A DNA stretch of 64,000 nt from CAYMAZ01 sp964526285 (GTDB lineage: Bacteria; Bacteroidota; Bacteroidia; Bacteroidales; DTU049): NCBI GenBank assembly GCA_964526285.1, contig CAZGIW010000001.1:62001-126000 (forward strand). Reading direction: 5' to 3'. The notes under the pieces are model-generated. The model had not been told where the DNA came from, did no database searches, and saw only the letters and a list, made by a program, of their open reading frames with translations. The position numbers and the translations under genes were made by a program. This document shows positions 25,850 to 33,818 of this stretch, piece after piece. The first letter of the stretch is position 1, and each line of letters starts with the position of its first letter.

Positions 25850-27709
25850 ATGTTTCCGGAATATGACATTATTGTTGTGGGTGGAGGTCATGCAGGATGT
25901 GAAGCAGCATGGTCTGCAGCATGTATGGGCAGCAAAGTATTGCTTATTACACAACATCTAAATAATGTGGGAATAATGTCATGTAATCCTTCTGTTGGGG
26001 GTGTTGGAAAGGGACAACTGGTGAGAGAAATTGATGCCTTAGGAGGAATGACTGGTGTTGTCGCTGATTTATCCATGTTGCAGGTGAGAATGCTCAACAG
26101 ATCAAAAGGACCTGCAATGTGGAGTCCAAGAACACAAAACGACAGGCGATTGTATAGTTTTCACTGGAGACGATTACTTGAATCAAAATCAGAGATAGAT
26201 TTTTGGCAGGATACTGTCACAGCCATCGTTGAAAAAGGAGGAAAAGCAACTGGAGTAAAAACGCAGATGAATCTTCAATTTTTCTCAAAAGCGGTAATCA
26301 TTACAGCCGGAACTTTTTTGGCTGGAAAAATATATATTGGAGAATACACAGCACAAGGGGGAAGAATAGGAGAGGAGGGTGCTTATGGGCTAACATCATC
26401 ACTGAATGCATTTGGAATTGAATCAGATAAATTAAAAACAGGCACATCAGTGAGAATTGATGGGCGCACTATTGATTTTTCAAAAATGACCGAGCAGAAA
26501 GGAGATGAACCCATTTTTGGTTTTTCTTATTCAAATGTTCCCTTACCCGATAAACAATTAAGTTGTCATATCACCCATACCAATGAGCAGGTACATGATA
26601 TTTTAAAAACCGGATTTTCAAAGAGTCCTTTATTTACAGGACGCATTGAAGGGACAGGACCCAGATATTGTCCATCGGTAGAAGACAAAGTAGAAAGGTT
26701 TTCCGGAAAGAATTCACACCATTTATTTCTTGAGCCTGAAGGATGGGACACAAGTGAGTATTATATAAATGGGTTTTCCTCTTCTCTTCCTTTTGATGTC
26801 CAGCTTAATGCTTTAAAGCACATCCCGGGTCTTGAATATGCCAAAGTACTGCGCCCGGGTTATGCCATAGAGTATGATTTTTTTCCTCCAACACAATTAC
26901 AATTTTCACTTGAGAGCAGGATTTTGGAAAATTTATATTTTGCAGGTCAGGTAAACGGAACAACAGGCTACGAAGAAGCAGGAGCTCAGGGTTTAATTGC
27001 TGGAATCAATGCATCATTAAAAATAAACAACAAACAGTCTTTAATTTTAAAAAGAAATCAGGCATATATTGGTGTTCTTATTGACGATTTGGTTACAAAG
27101 GGAGTTGATGAGCCTTACAGACTTTTCACATCTCGTGCTGAATATCGGTTATTATTGCGACAAAGCAATGCAGATATAAGACTCACCCCAATAGCTTATG
27201 AGCTTGGAATGGTTGACAAGGCAATGGCGGATGCAACAACAAAAAAAGATAGTATGATTGAAGAACTTATACAAGTTTTCAGAAAGACCAGTGTCTCTCC
27301 CCAACAAACCAATGAAGCTTTTGAAAAAATTGAATCAAGCAAACTGACTCAAAAAACACCATTGTATCAGTTGCTATTACGAACCGAAATTAATGCAGAT
27401 TTATTTATAAAAAAGGGATTCATTGACATTCCGGATTATTTGAATACAGATGAAATAATTGAAGAAGCAGAGATAAGAGTGAAGTATAAATCTTATATGG
27501 AAAGGGAGCAGGAAGTATCTGAAAGACTGCAAAGACTTGAGAATATCAGACTGCGGCCAGATTTTGATTATCATTCACTGCAGTCATTATCATGGGAGGC
27601 ACGAGAAAAGCTAACAAAACACAAACCTCAAAATATTGGACAAGCTTCCAGAATACCGGGAATTTCTCCTTCAGACATCAATGTACTTATTGTGTTTCTT
27701 AAAAAATGA
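25850..27709 (+). CDS. mnmG: tRNA uridine 5-carboxymethylaminomethyl modification enzyme MnmG (GidA)
   Basis: MnmG, with MnmE, installs carboxymethylaminomethyl groups at U34 of several tRNAs, using FAD. The 619-residue length is normal. Features are the FAD Rossmann motif IIVVGGGHAGCEAAWSAA at the N-terminus, NPSVGGVGKGQLVREIDALGG, MLNRSKGPAMWSPRTQND, and GQVNGTTGYEEAGAQGLIAGINA near residue 365. The C-terminal domain ends with the tRNA-binding region ASRIPGISPSDINVLIVFLKK. In many bacteria this gene (gidA) lies beside the replication origin, and a perfect parS site starts one base after its stop codon here. Confidence 0.97.
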   Translation: MFPEYDIIVVGGGHAGCEAAWSAACMGSKVLLITQHLNNVGIMSCNPSVGGVGKGQLVREIDALGGMTGVVADLSMLQVRMLNRSKGPAMWSPRTQNDRRLYSFHWRRLLESKSEIDFWQDTVTAIVEKGGKATGVKTQMNLQFFSKAVIITAGTFLAGKIYIGEYTAQGGRIGEEGAYGLTSSLNAFGIESDKLKTGTSVRIDGRTIDFSKMTEQKGDEPIFGFSYSNVPLPDKQLSCHITHTNEQVHDILKTGFSKSPLFTGRIEGTGPRYCPSVEDKVERFSGKNSHHLFLEPEGWDTSEYYINGFSSSLPFDVQLNALKHIPGLEYAKVLRPGYAIEYDFFPPTQLQFSLESRILENLYFAGQVNGTTGYEEAGAQGLIAGINASLKINNKQSLILKRNQAYIGVLIDDLVTKGVDEPYRLFTSRAEYRLLLRQSNADIRLTPIAYELGMVDKAMADATTKKDSMIEELIQVFRKTSVSPQQTNEAFEKIESSKLTQKTPLYQLLLRTEINADLFIKKGFIDIPDYLNTDEIIEEAEIRVKYKSYMEREQEVSERLQRLENIRLRPDFDYHSLQSLSWEAREKLTKHKPQNIGQASRIPGISPSDINVLIVFLKK

Positions 27710-27725
27710 TGTTTCACGTGGAACA
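27710..27725. other. Chromosomal parS site (ParB-binding palindrome)
   Basis: The 16 bases read TGTTTCACGTGGAACA; the other strand reads TGTTCCACGTGAAACA, the exact canonical chromosomal parS. It begins directly after the mnmG stop codon. ParB binds here and spreads to help segregate the origin region. Confidence 0.85.
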
Positions 27726-27768
27726 GGGGCCTAATGGTCAGATATTCAACCAAATAAAAGCAAGAGAG

Positions 27769-28107
27769 TTATTTTTTCAGCGCATTATCAATCCGCTCGA
27801 TGTAATCCAGAGAATCATCAAGATAAAATTGCAATTCAGGGATGTGACGCAGTTGATGCCTTACTCTTTTTCCAAGATGATAACGTACTTCAGAAGAATG
27901 TGTAGAGAAATTTTGTAATACAGCATCCTTATCTTCTGTGGCAAATATGCTGAGATAAACACGTGCTATTCCCAAATCGGCTGTCACCCGAACCTTGGTG
28001 ATGGTTATAAGAGATTTTTCACACAAATGTTTCAAATCCTTTTGAAGTAAATCAGATAAATCAATCTGTATCACTTTTCCAACTTTCTGCTGTCTGATGC
28101 TTTCCAT
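27769..28107 (-). CDS. rbfA: Ribosome-binding factor A
   Basis: RbfA assists maturation of the 30S subunit near the 5' end of 16S rRNA. Starting at the ATG at 28105-28107 gives 112 residues, normal for the family: ESIRQQKVGKVIQIDLSDLLQKD at the N-terminus, ITITKVRVTADLGIARVYLSIF as the KH-type core, and LGKRVRHQLRHIPELQFYLDDSLDYIERIDNAL near the C-terminus, a strong RbfA signature. A longer in-frame start 22 codons upstream adds unrelated sequence. It converges with mnmG, leaving 59 bases that include parS. Confidence 0.93.
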   Translation of the reverse strand: MESIRQQKVGKVIQIDLSDLLQKDLKHLCEKSLITITKVRVTADLGIARVYLSIFATEDKDAVLQNFSTHSSEVRYHLGKRVRHQLRHIPELQFYLDDSLDYIERIDNALKK

Positions 28108-28131
28108 AAGAACAATGTTTGAAATTTTTTG

Positions 28132-28159
28132 TACGTTTGCTGATTGTTTTGCAAAAATA
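28132..28159. promoter_or_regulatory. Interlocked -7 elements of rbfA and the MsbA-like gene
   Basis: TACGTTTG on the plus strand (28132-28139) points to the exporter; TATTTTTG on the minus strand (28152-28159) points to rbfA. Each box lies in the initially transcribed region of the other, so the two promoters should interfere. Confidence 0.5.
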
Positions 28160-28204
28160 CGCAGAATAAACATAAGAATAAAAACTTATAAGCGTTATCA
28201 ACAA

Positions 28205-30040
28205 ATGAAAAAGCTGAAACAACTGCTTTATTATATAAAACCCTTTTGGAAACATGCTGTATTGAACATTTTTTTCAATATTTTGGCTGTAATTTTTGGC
28301 CTTTTTTCACTGACAATGATTGTTCCATTTCTCCAAATTTTATTTATCCCAGATGCAGTTGCAAATGTACCCCAAACAATGCCCGAGTTTGCAATGAATA
28401 AAGATGCATTGCTGGGAATTTTCTATTTTTTGATGTATGAAATGGTTGCCGAAAGCAGTGTAAATCAGGCGCTTATGTTTGTTTGCGCCATCGTTGTCGT
28501 CCTTTTTCTCTTGAAGAATCTTACAAAATATTTTGCAATGTTTTTTCTTGCTCCTCTCCGCAATGGAGTAGTAAGAAATATCAGAAACAGTATGTATGGG
28601 AAAATACTTATTCTGCCATTATCATATTTTGCAAAAGAAAGAAAAGGTGATATAATGTCAAGAATTTCTTCAGATGTACAAGAGGTAGAATGGAATATTC
28701 TCACGTCACTTGAAATTCTTTTCAGAGAACCTTTTGTGTTTGTGTTTTATTTTTTGACACTGTTTCTTCTTAGTGCAAAATTGACTTTGTTTTCAATTCT
28801 TCTACTCCCCCTTGCAATTTGGCTCATTAGTATTATTGGCAAAAGCCTGAGAAGGACTTCTGTTAAAGCACAATCAAGACTTGGCGTTTTATTTTCAATT
28901 GTAGAGGAATCAATTTCGGGACTGAGAATTATCAAAGGGTTCAATGCAATCAGTTTTTCTAATCAAAAATTTGAAGAAGTAAATCAAAATTTTTACCGAC
29001 TCAGTAATCGTCTTTACAGGAAAAAATATCTGGCATCACCATTGAGTGAATTTTTGGGAGCCCTGATACTCGTTGTTCTTATTTGGTATGGTGGCCGTTT
29101 GGTGATTCAACAACCAGATAATTTCAGTGCCGAATTATTTATATTGTTTATACTTGTTTTTTCTCAGGTGATACCCCCCGCCAAAGCCTTTGCCAATGCC
29201 TTTTATCACATTGAAAAAGGGATGGCATCCTATCAAAGAATTAAATATGTGCTTGATGCAGAAGAAAGAATTCTGCAGGCAGTTAATCCAGTTAGAAAAA
29301 AGACCATTGAAAAATCCATTCTTTATGAAAATGTAAGCCTGAAGTATGATAATTCTGATGTGGATGCATTGAATCATATTTCGATTGAAATTAAAAAAGG
29401 AGAAAAAATTGCTTTGGTTGGAGCTTCGGGAGCAGGAAAATCAACATTTGTGGATTTACTTCCAAGATTTTATGATGTCACTGAAGGACAAATTCTTATT
29501 GATGATATTCCCATAAAAGAAATTCATATCGAAGACCTGAGAGGTTTGTTTGGCATTGTCTCGCAGGAAACAATTCTGTTTAATGACACGATTAAAAACA
29601 ATATTGCTTTCGGATTACATGGCGTAAGTGACGAGGATGTGATTGAAGCCGCAAAAATGGCAAATGCACATGATTTTATTATAAATACCCCACAACAATA
29701 TGAAACGTTTATTGGTGACAGGGGTTCAAAATTATCAGGAGGTGAAAAACAAAGAATTAGTATCGCTCGTGCAATTCTTCGTAATCCTGCTGTACTGCTG
29801 CTTGATGAAGCCACTTCAAATTTGGATACTTTGTCAGAGCACCTGGTGCAGGAAGCCCTGGATAAACTTATGAAAGACAGGACCGCTGTTGTGGTGGCAC
29901 ACCGGCTCTCAACAATTATGCATGCCGACAGAATTATTGTTATGCAAAATGGAGAAATTATTGAAGAAGGAACACATCAACAACTGTTAAATTTGCAGGG
30001 AAAATATCATGAGCTTTGCAAGATGCAATCTTTCACCTGA
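28205..30040 (+). CDS. MsbA-like ABC exporter (fused membrane and ATPase domains)
   Basis: A 611-residue half-transporter that should work as a homodimer in the inner membrane. An ABC type 1 membrane domain spans residues 1-340 with about six helices. The nucleotide-binding domain follows: Walker A GASGAGKST near 406, Q-loop VSQETILFND, signature LSGGEKQRISIARAIL near 512, Walker B AVLLLDEATSNLD and H-loop VVAHRLST. MsbA-type lipid A flipping is the most likely role, but lipid, peptide and drug exporters look alike. I use the ATG at 28205 because the longer frame from 28097 overlaps the rbfA coding region and adds a non-conserved N-terminus. Confidence 0.85.
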   Translation: MKKLKQLLYYIKPFWKHAVLNIFFNILAVIFGLFSLTMIVPFLQILFIPDAVANVPQTMPEFAMNKDALLGIFYFLMYEMVAESSVNQALMFVCAIVVVLFLLKNLTKYFAMFFLAPLRNGVVRNIRNSMYGKILILPLSYFAKERKGDIMSRISSDVQEVEWNILTSLEILFREPFVFVFYFLTLFLLSAKLTLFSILLLPLAIWLISIIGKSLRRTSVKAQSRLGVLFSIVEESISGLRIIKGFNAISFSNQKFEEVNQNFYRLSNRLYRKKYLASPLSEFLGALILVVLIWYGGRLVIQQPDNFSAELFILFILVFSQVIPPAKAFANAFYHIEKGMASYQRIKYVLDAEERILQAVNPVRKKTIEKSILYENVSLKYDNSDVDALNHISIEIKKGEKIALVGASGAGKSTFVDLLPRFYDVTEGQILIDDIPIKEIHIEDLRGLFGIVSQETILFNDTIKNNIAFGLHGVSDEDVIEAAKMANAHDFIINTPQQYETFIGDRGSKLSGGEKQRISIARAILRNPAVLLLDEATSNLDTLSEHLVQEALDKLMKDRTAVVVAHRLSTIMHADRIIVMQNGEIIEEGTHQQLLNLQGKYHELCKMQSFT

Positions 30041-30120
30041 GGCAGATGAACACTCCTATTTTAAAAAACACCATATGTTAAAAATTGTTAAGCAGTTTTT
30101 TAGAACAAAAATTTCTTCCA

Positions 30121-30128
30121 TAATTTTG
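30121..30128 (+). promoter_or_regulatory. -7 element of M1 peptidase gene
   Basis: TAATTTTG followed by C lies 35 bases before the ATG, giving a leader of about 32 bases. Confidence 0.5.
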
Positions 30129-30163
30129 CCAATTGAAAAACTGTAAATTTAAATTATGCACCA

Positions 30164-32536
30164 ATGATAAAAACCAAGATTACACTACTACTACTATTTT
30201 CAGTTTTTTATTTAAATGCACAAGCATTTTCATGGGATGAAGTTGAAATTTATCATTATGACATTCACCTTTCAATTACAGACATTTCATCAAAACAAAT
30301 TTCAGGATATACCCAGGTCACAACTGTTTCAAAAGTTAATGGACTGGATAGTATGTTTCTGTATTTGTCAGAATTGCAGATTGACAGTATTCACACAAAC
30401 GGAAACCTCAATACTTCTTTTGTTTATGACAATGACAGTATTATAAAAATTGAACTGCCAGCGGCATACAATATTGGAGATACTTTTACTGTAACTGTGT
30501 TTTATCAGGGACAACCCATACTTGACCCAAGTGGTTTTGGCGGGTTTTATTTTTCAGGAGACAACCTATACGCTTACAACTTAGGGGTTGCTTTTTCAGA
30601 TGATCCACACAGCTACGGAAGAGTTTGGTTCCCTTGTATTGACAGTTTTACTCACAAATCGCTTTATGACTTTTACATTACAACAACAACTCCTCAGTTT
30701 GCTGTGTGTGGAGGAACAATGATTAGCAAAACAGATGATGTGCCTGGCGGCACTACATTAACTCACTGGAAAATGAACCAAAAAACACCTCCCTATCTGA
30801 TTTCTGTTGCTGTTTCTGATTTCGTGGTGGTTACTGATACTTTTGCAAGTGTTATGGGAAATATTCCCATTGATATTTATGTAAGACAACCCGATTCATC
30901 AAAAGTAGCTGGTTCTTTTGCCAACCTGAATACACTGCTTGTGGGTTTTGAAAATCATTTTGGACCTTATGGATGGGACAGAGTTGGCTATGTTGGTGTT
31001 CCTTTTAATTATGGCGCAATGGAACATGCCATGAATATTGCGTATCCCCGTTTTGCAATAAATGGGTTTAATACTTATGAGTCGTTGTTGGCACATGAAC
31101 TGGCACACTCCTGGTTTGGTAATCTTGTTACCTGTACCACAGCTCCAGATATGTGGATTAATGAAGGATGGGCCCGGTTTTCAGAAATCATATACAGAGA
31201 AATTATTTATGATAAAGAAACAGGAAGGGAATACTTCAGAAGTAAACACAGAGACGTTCTGCATAAAACACATATAACAGATAATGGATATCTTCCTGTA
31301 AGCGGTGTAACCCATGACTATACTTACGGAAGTACTGTATATGATAAAGGTGGTGTTGTCACCAATGCCCTGAGATATTATATCGGAGATAGTTTATTTT
31401 TTCAAACTGTGATTGCCTATACAGATTCTTTCAAGTATAAAACTATTTCATCATTAGAACTGAGAGATTTTTTCTCATGGCAGTCAGGTGTTGATTTGAA
31501 TCATTTTTTCGATACCTGGGTTTTCAGACCAGGCTTTATTGCAATGATTGTTGATTCTTTTCACGTGGAACCAAACGGACCTGATTTTGATGTTACTGTT
31601 TGGTTTAATCAAAAACTGAAAGGCACAACAGAATATGCTCTAAGCAATAAATTTGATGTTTTGTTTGTGGGTGAAAACCATGAAACATATACACATCATG
31701 TCTTTTTAGCTAATCCTACAGGCAATCAGACGTTTACAATTCCGTTTACTCCAGTGGCAATGCTTATTGATCCTCTTGATCAAACTGTTTTTGCCACAAC
31801 AAAATATGACAGAATTTTTACAAGTGCAGAATCGCCCAACTTTCTTCATTCATTTTGCAAAATGACAATTAATAATCCAGGGTCAGATTCAGCCAGATTA
31901 TTTGTAAGACATCACTGGGTAGCCCCTGATGATGACTTTGACATTAGTCAGAATATCTACAGAATTTCCGATTACAGATATTGGGAAATAGATGGTGTTA
32001 TTCCACAGGATGCCGATATTAGTGCAGAGTTTCACTACAACCGTACTGCAACTTCTAATGGTAATCTGGACAACAATTTATTACCCACAACTGCATCAAC
32101 AGATTCTCTGGTCCTTTTATACAGAGAAAATGCAGCATTTAACTGGACAGTTATCAATTTTACACGCACAGGCAATGCCAATGTGGGATATATGGTAACA
32201 CCAAAACTTTTGCCAGGACAGTATACCCTGGGAATTGGGGAGCCAGGCCAATCATCCATAAATCAGTATGAACCTCAAAAATTAAATACCATGAAAGTGT
32301 ATCCTAATCCATCAAACGGACATTTTACGATCGAGCTAGAAACTGAAAGTCCGCAAACAAGCATCAGGATTTTCAACAGCATGGGAAGACAAATTGAAAA
32401 CATCAAACCCGTGCAGGGAAAAAATTCCATCATATGGAAACCCAACGGAAATCCTTCAGGAATGTATATCATTCAATTGCATGACACCAGAAAAAAAGTT
32501 ATGCTTGATTCCAGAAGTGTTATCTACGAAAAATAA
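30164..32536 (+). CDS. M1-family metallo-aminopeptidase with T9SS sorting signal
   Basis: A 790-residue secreted zinc peptidase. The signal peptide is at the N-terminus (LLLLFSVFYLNAQAF). The M1 N-terminal beta domain is followed by the catalytic region with GAMEHAMN (the GAMEN-like exopeptidase motif, with His for Asn) and LLAHELAHSWFGNLV...INEGWARFSE, giving zinc ligands HExxH near 312-316 plus a downstream Glu. A beta domain follows, then a type A sorting signal from about residue 710: VYPNPSNGHFTIEL, MGRQIENIK, PSGMYIIQLHD and a final SRSVIYEK. It is therefore expected on the cell surface or outside, trimming peptides for nutrition. The Asn-to-His change in the GAMEN motif may alter exopeptidase specificity. 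Confidence 0.87.
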   Translation: MIKTKITLLLLFSVFYLNAQAFSWDEVEIYHYDIHLSITDISSKQISGYTQVTTVSKVNGLDSMFLYLSELQIDSIHTNGNLNTSFVYDNDSIIKIELPAAYNIGDTFTVTVFYQGQPILDPSGFGGFYFSGDNLYAYNLGVAFSDDPHSYGRVWFPCIDSFTHKSLYDFYITTTTPQFAVCGGTMISKTDDVPGGTTLTHWKMNQKTPPYLISVAVSDFVVVTDTFASVMGNIPIDIYVRQPDSSKVAGSFANLNTLLVGFENHFGPYGWDRVGYVGVPFNYGAMEHAMNIAYPRFAINGFNTYESLLAHELAHSWFGNLVTCTTAPDMWINEGWARFSEIIYREIIYDKETGREYFRSKHRDVLHKTHITDNGYLPVSGVTHDYTYGSTVYDKGGVVTNALRYYIGDSLFFQTVIAYTDSFKYKTISSLELRDFFSWQSGVDLNHFFDTWVFRPGFIAMIVDSFHVEPNGPDFDVTVWFNQKLKGTTEYALSNKFDVLFVGENHETYTHHVFLANPTGNQTFTIPFTPVAMLIDPLDQTVFATTKYDRIFTSAESPNFLHSFCKMTINNPGSDSARLFVRHHWVAPDDDFDISQNIYRISDYRYWEIDGVIPQDADISAEFHYNRTATSNGNLDNNLLPTTASTDSLVLLYRENAAFNWTVINFTRTGNANVGYMVTPKLLPGQYTLGIGEPGQSSINQYEPQKLNTMKVYPNPSNGHFTIELETESPQTSIRIFNSMGRQIENIKPVQGKNSIIWKPNGNPSGMYIIQLHDTRKKVMLDSRSVIYEK

Positions 32537-33014
32537 ATAAACTTAAACATCGTCGCACCTGGGTTTAACTTATTTCATTATTCATCATTGAATATTCGTT
32601 ATTGGATATTCCAATATGTGTTTTTCTATGCCATGCCAAAAGCATCCCGATTGAAGCAAGGGAATCACATAGCCCGCCTTGCAATGGCGTTTTTCGGTAT
32701 ACGTTTGCGAGGTGCGTATTATCATCCGAAGTTAACGAAGTTAACGAAGGATGGTAACGTTTTACGTTTATCGTATAACGGCCGATCACCGAACAACGTA
32801 ACCGATACGCGCAGGAGTTCACCATGCATAGCATGGCAACCCAACACCGTATAACGCAAAAAACAGATTATTGCTGGCAGCAACGATTTTTTTTTTAAAA
32901 TTGTTATGTAAACTTTTCATACATGCAGCAAAACCACCAACTTTCCCCCAGATTTTTTACATGTCCCATTTAAACACTGATTTTGAGACAACCTCGTGAT
33001 GAACTTACAAACTT
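32537..33014. other. CpG-rich intergenic region, probable mobile-element relic
   Basis: No credible gene is present in these 478 bases. From about 32540 to 32640 the sequence is a degenerate run of GAATATT/GATATTCC-like words. From about 32640 to 32870 the composition becomes unusually CpG-rich for this genome, with repeated words CGTATAACG (twice), GTTAACGAA (tandem) and many AACG. At the right end 32981-32995 reads TTTTGAGACAACCTC, one mismatch from the inverted end of the MITE-like element at 54901. It looks like the remains of one or more insertions between two convergent genes. A reading frame on the minus strand (32565-32834) is not protein-like. Confidence 0.5.
32981..32995. repeat. 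Orphan IS/MITE-like terminal inverted repeat
   Basis: TTTTGAGACAACCTC matches the reverse complement of the left end of the 54901 element (TTTTGAGACAGCCTC) at 14 of 15 positions. No matching partner end is seen within the preceding 450 bases. Confidence 0.5.
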
Positions 33015-33788
33015 CTACTGGTTTTTTTCTCCCACAAATGTGGCCCAGTAAAATTCACGGTTCATTTTTGCAATATGTGTTTTGTGAATGTTTTTTGGAC
33101 ATTCTGCTTCACAAGAATAAACATTGCTGCAGCTTCCAAAACCAAGTTCTTCCATTTTGCCCACCATGTTTTTTACGCGGGTAATGGCTTCCGATTTTCC
33201 CTGTGGCAGATATGCCAGGTGTGATACCTTGGCACCAACAAAAAGCATGGCCGCTCCGTTTGGACAAGCTGCCACACATGCTCCGCATCCAATGCATGTG
33301 GCTGTTTCAAAAGCCAGATCCCCGTAGTATTTGGGTACCAAAATCGCATTGGCATCCTGTGCACTACCTGTATTTACAGAAATAAATCCTCCCGACTGAA
33401 TAATCTCATCAAAAGCGGTGCGGTCAACAACAAGGTCTTTTATCACAGGAAAAGGACGTGCACGCCATGGTTCAACAACGATTGTCTGTCCGTCTTTAAA
33501 ACTGCGCATGTGTAACTCACAGGTGGTAGTTCCCTTTTCAGGACCATGAGGGCGTCCGTTGATGTATAAACCACACATGCCACAGATACCTTCGCGGCAA
33601 TCATTGTCATATGAAACGGGACAACCGCTGTAGGCCACTTCATCTCCCTCTGTTAGAAGCTTTTCATTGAGAATGTCAAGCATCTCCAGAAAAGAACAAG
33701 CAGGTGAAATATCATCCAACTGATAGGTTTGGAATTTACCCTTTGATTGGGCATCTTTTTGTCTCCATATTTTGAGTGTGAATTTCAT
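33015..33788 (-). CDS. sdhB: Succinate dehydrogenase / fumarate reductase iron-sulfur subunit
   Basis: The electron-transfer subunit of complex II, 257 residues. Ligands for the [2Fe-2S] cluster are in YDNDCREGICGMCGLYING plus a later Cys (TTTCELHMRSF). The [4Fe-4S] ligands are CIGCGACVAACP, and the remaining cysteines (GSCSNVYSCEAECPKNI) supply the [3Fe-4S] cluster and the rest of the [4Fe-4S] set. It lies last in a sdhC-sdhA-sdhB operon on the minus strand with gaps of 20 and 30 bases. In Bacteroidota this enzyme often works as fumarate reductase during anaerobic growth; direction cannot be decided from sequence. Confidence 0.95.
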   Translation of the reverse strand: MKFTLKIWRQKDAQSKGKFQTYQLDDISPACSFLEMLDILNEKLLTEGDEVAYSGCPVSYDNDCREGICGMCGLYINGRPHGPEKGTTTCELHMRSFKDGQTIVVEPWRARPFPVIKDLVVDRTAFDEIIQSGGFISVNTGSAQDANAILVPKYYGDLAFETATCIGCGACVAACPNGAAMLFVGAKVSHLAYLPQGKSEAITRVKNMVGKMEELGFGSCSNVYSCEAECPKNIHKTHIAKMNREFYWATFVGEKNQ

Positions 33789-33818
33789 ATTGGTCTTGTT
33801 TTAATGTTCAACAAAAAA

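Noticed and set aside
27706..27918. Small plus-strand frame starting MMFHVEQ at the parS site
   Set aside because: It is antisense to rbfA over most of its length; the MFHVEQ start is just the translation of parS.
31563..31578. parS-like CACGTGGAAC words at 31563 and 34744
   Set aside because: Only the right half matches; the left half deviates at two or three positions, and CACGTG is expected several times by chance in 64 kb.
32565..32834. Minus-strand reading frame of 89 codons in the CpG-rich relic
   Set aside because: The translation is low-complexity and follows the repeat words in the DNA (NNEYSMMNNE); it looks like a spurious frame in a repetitive element.
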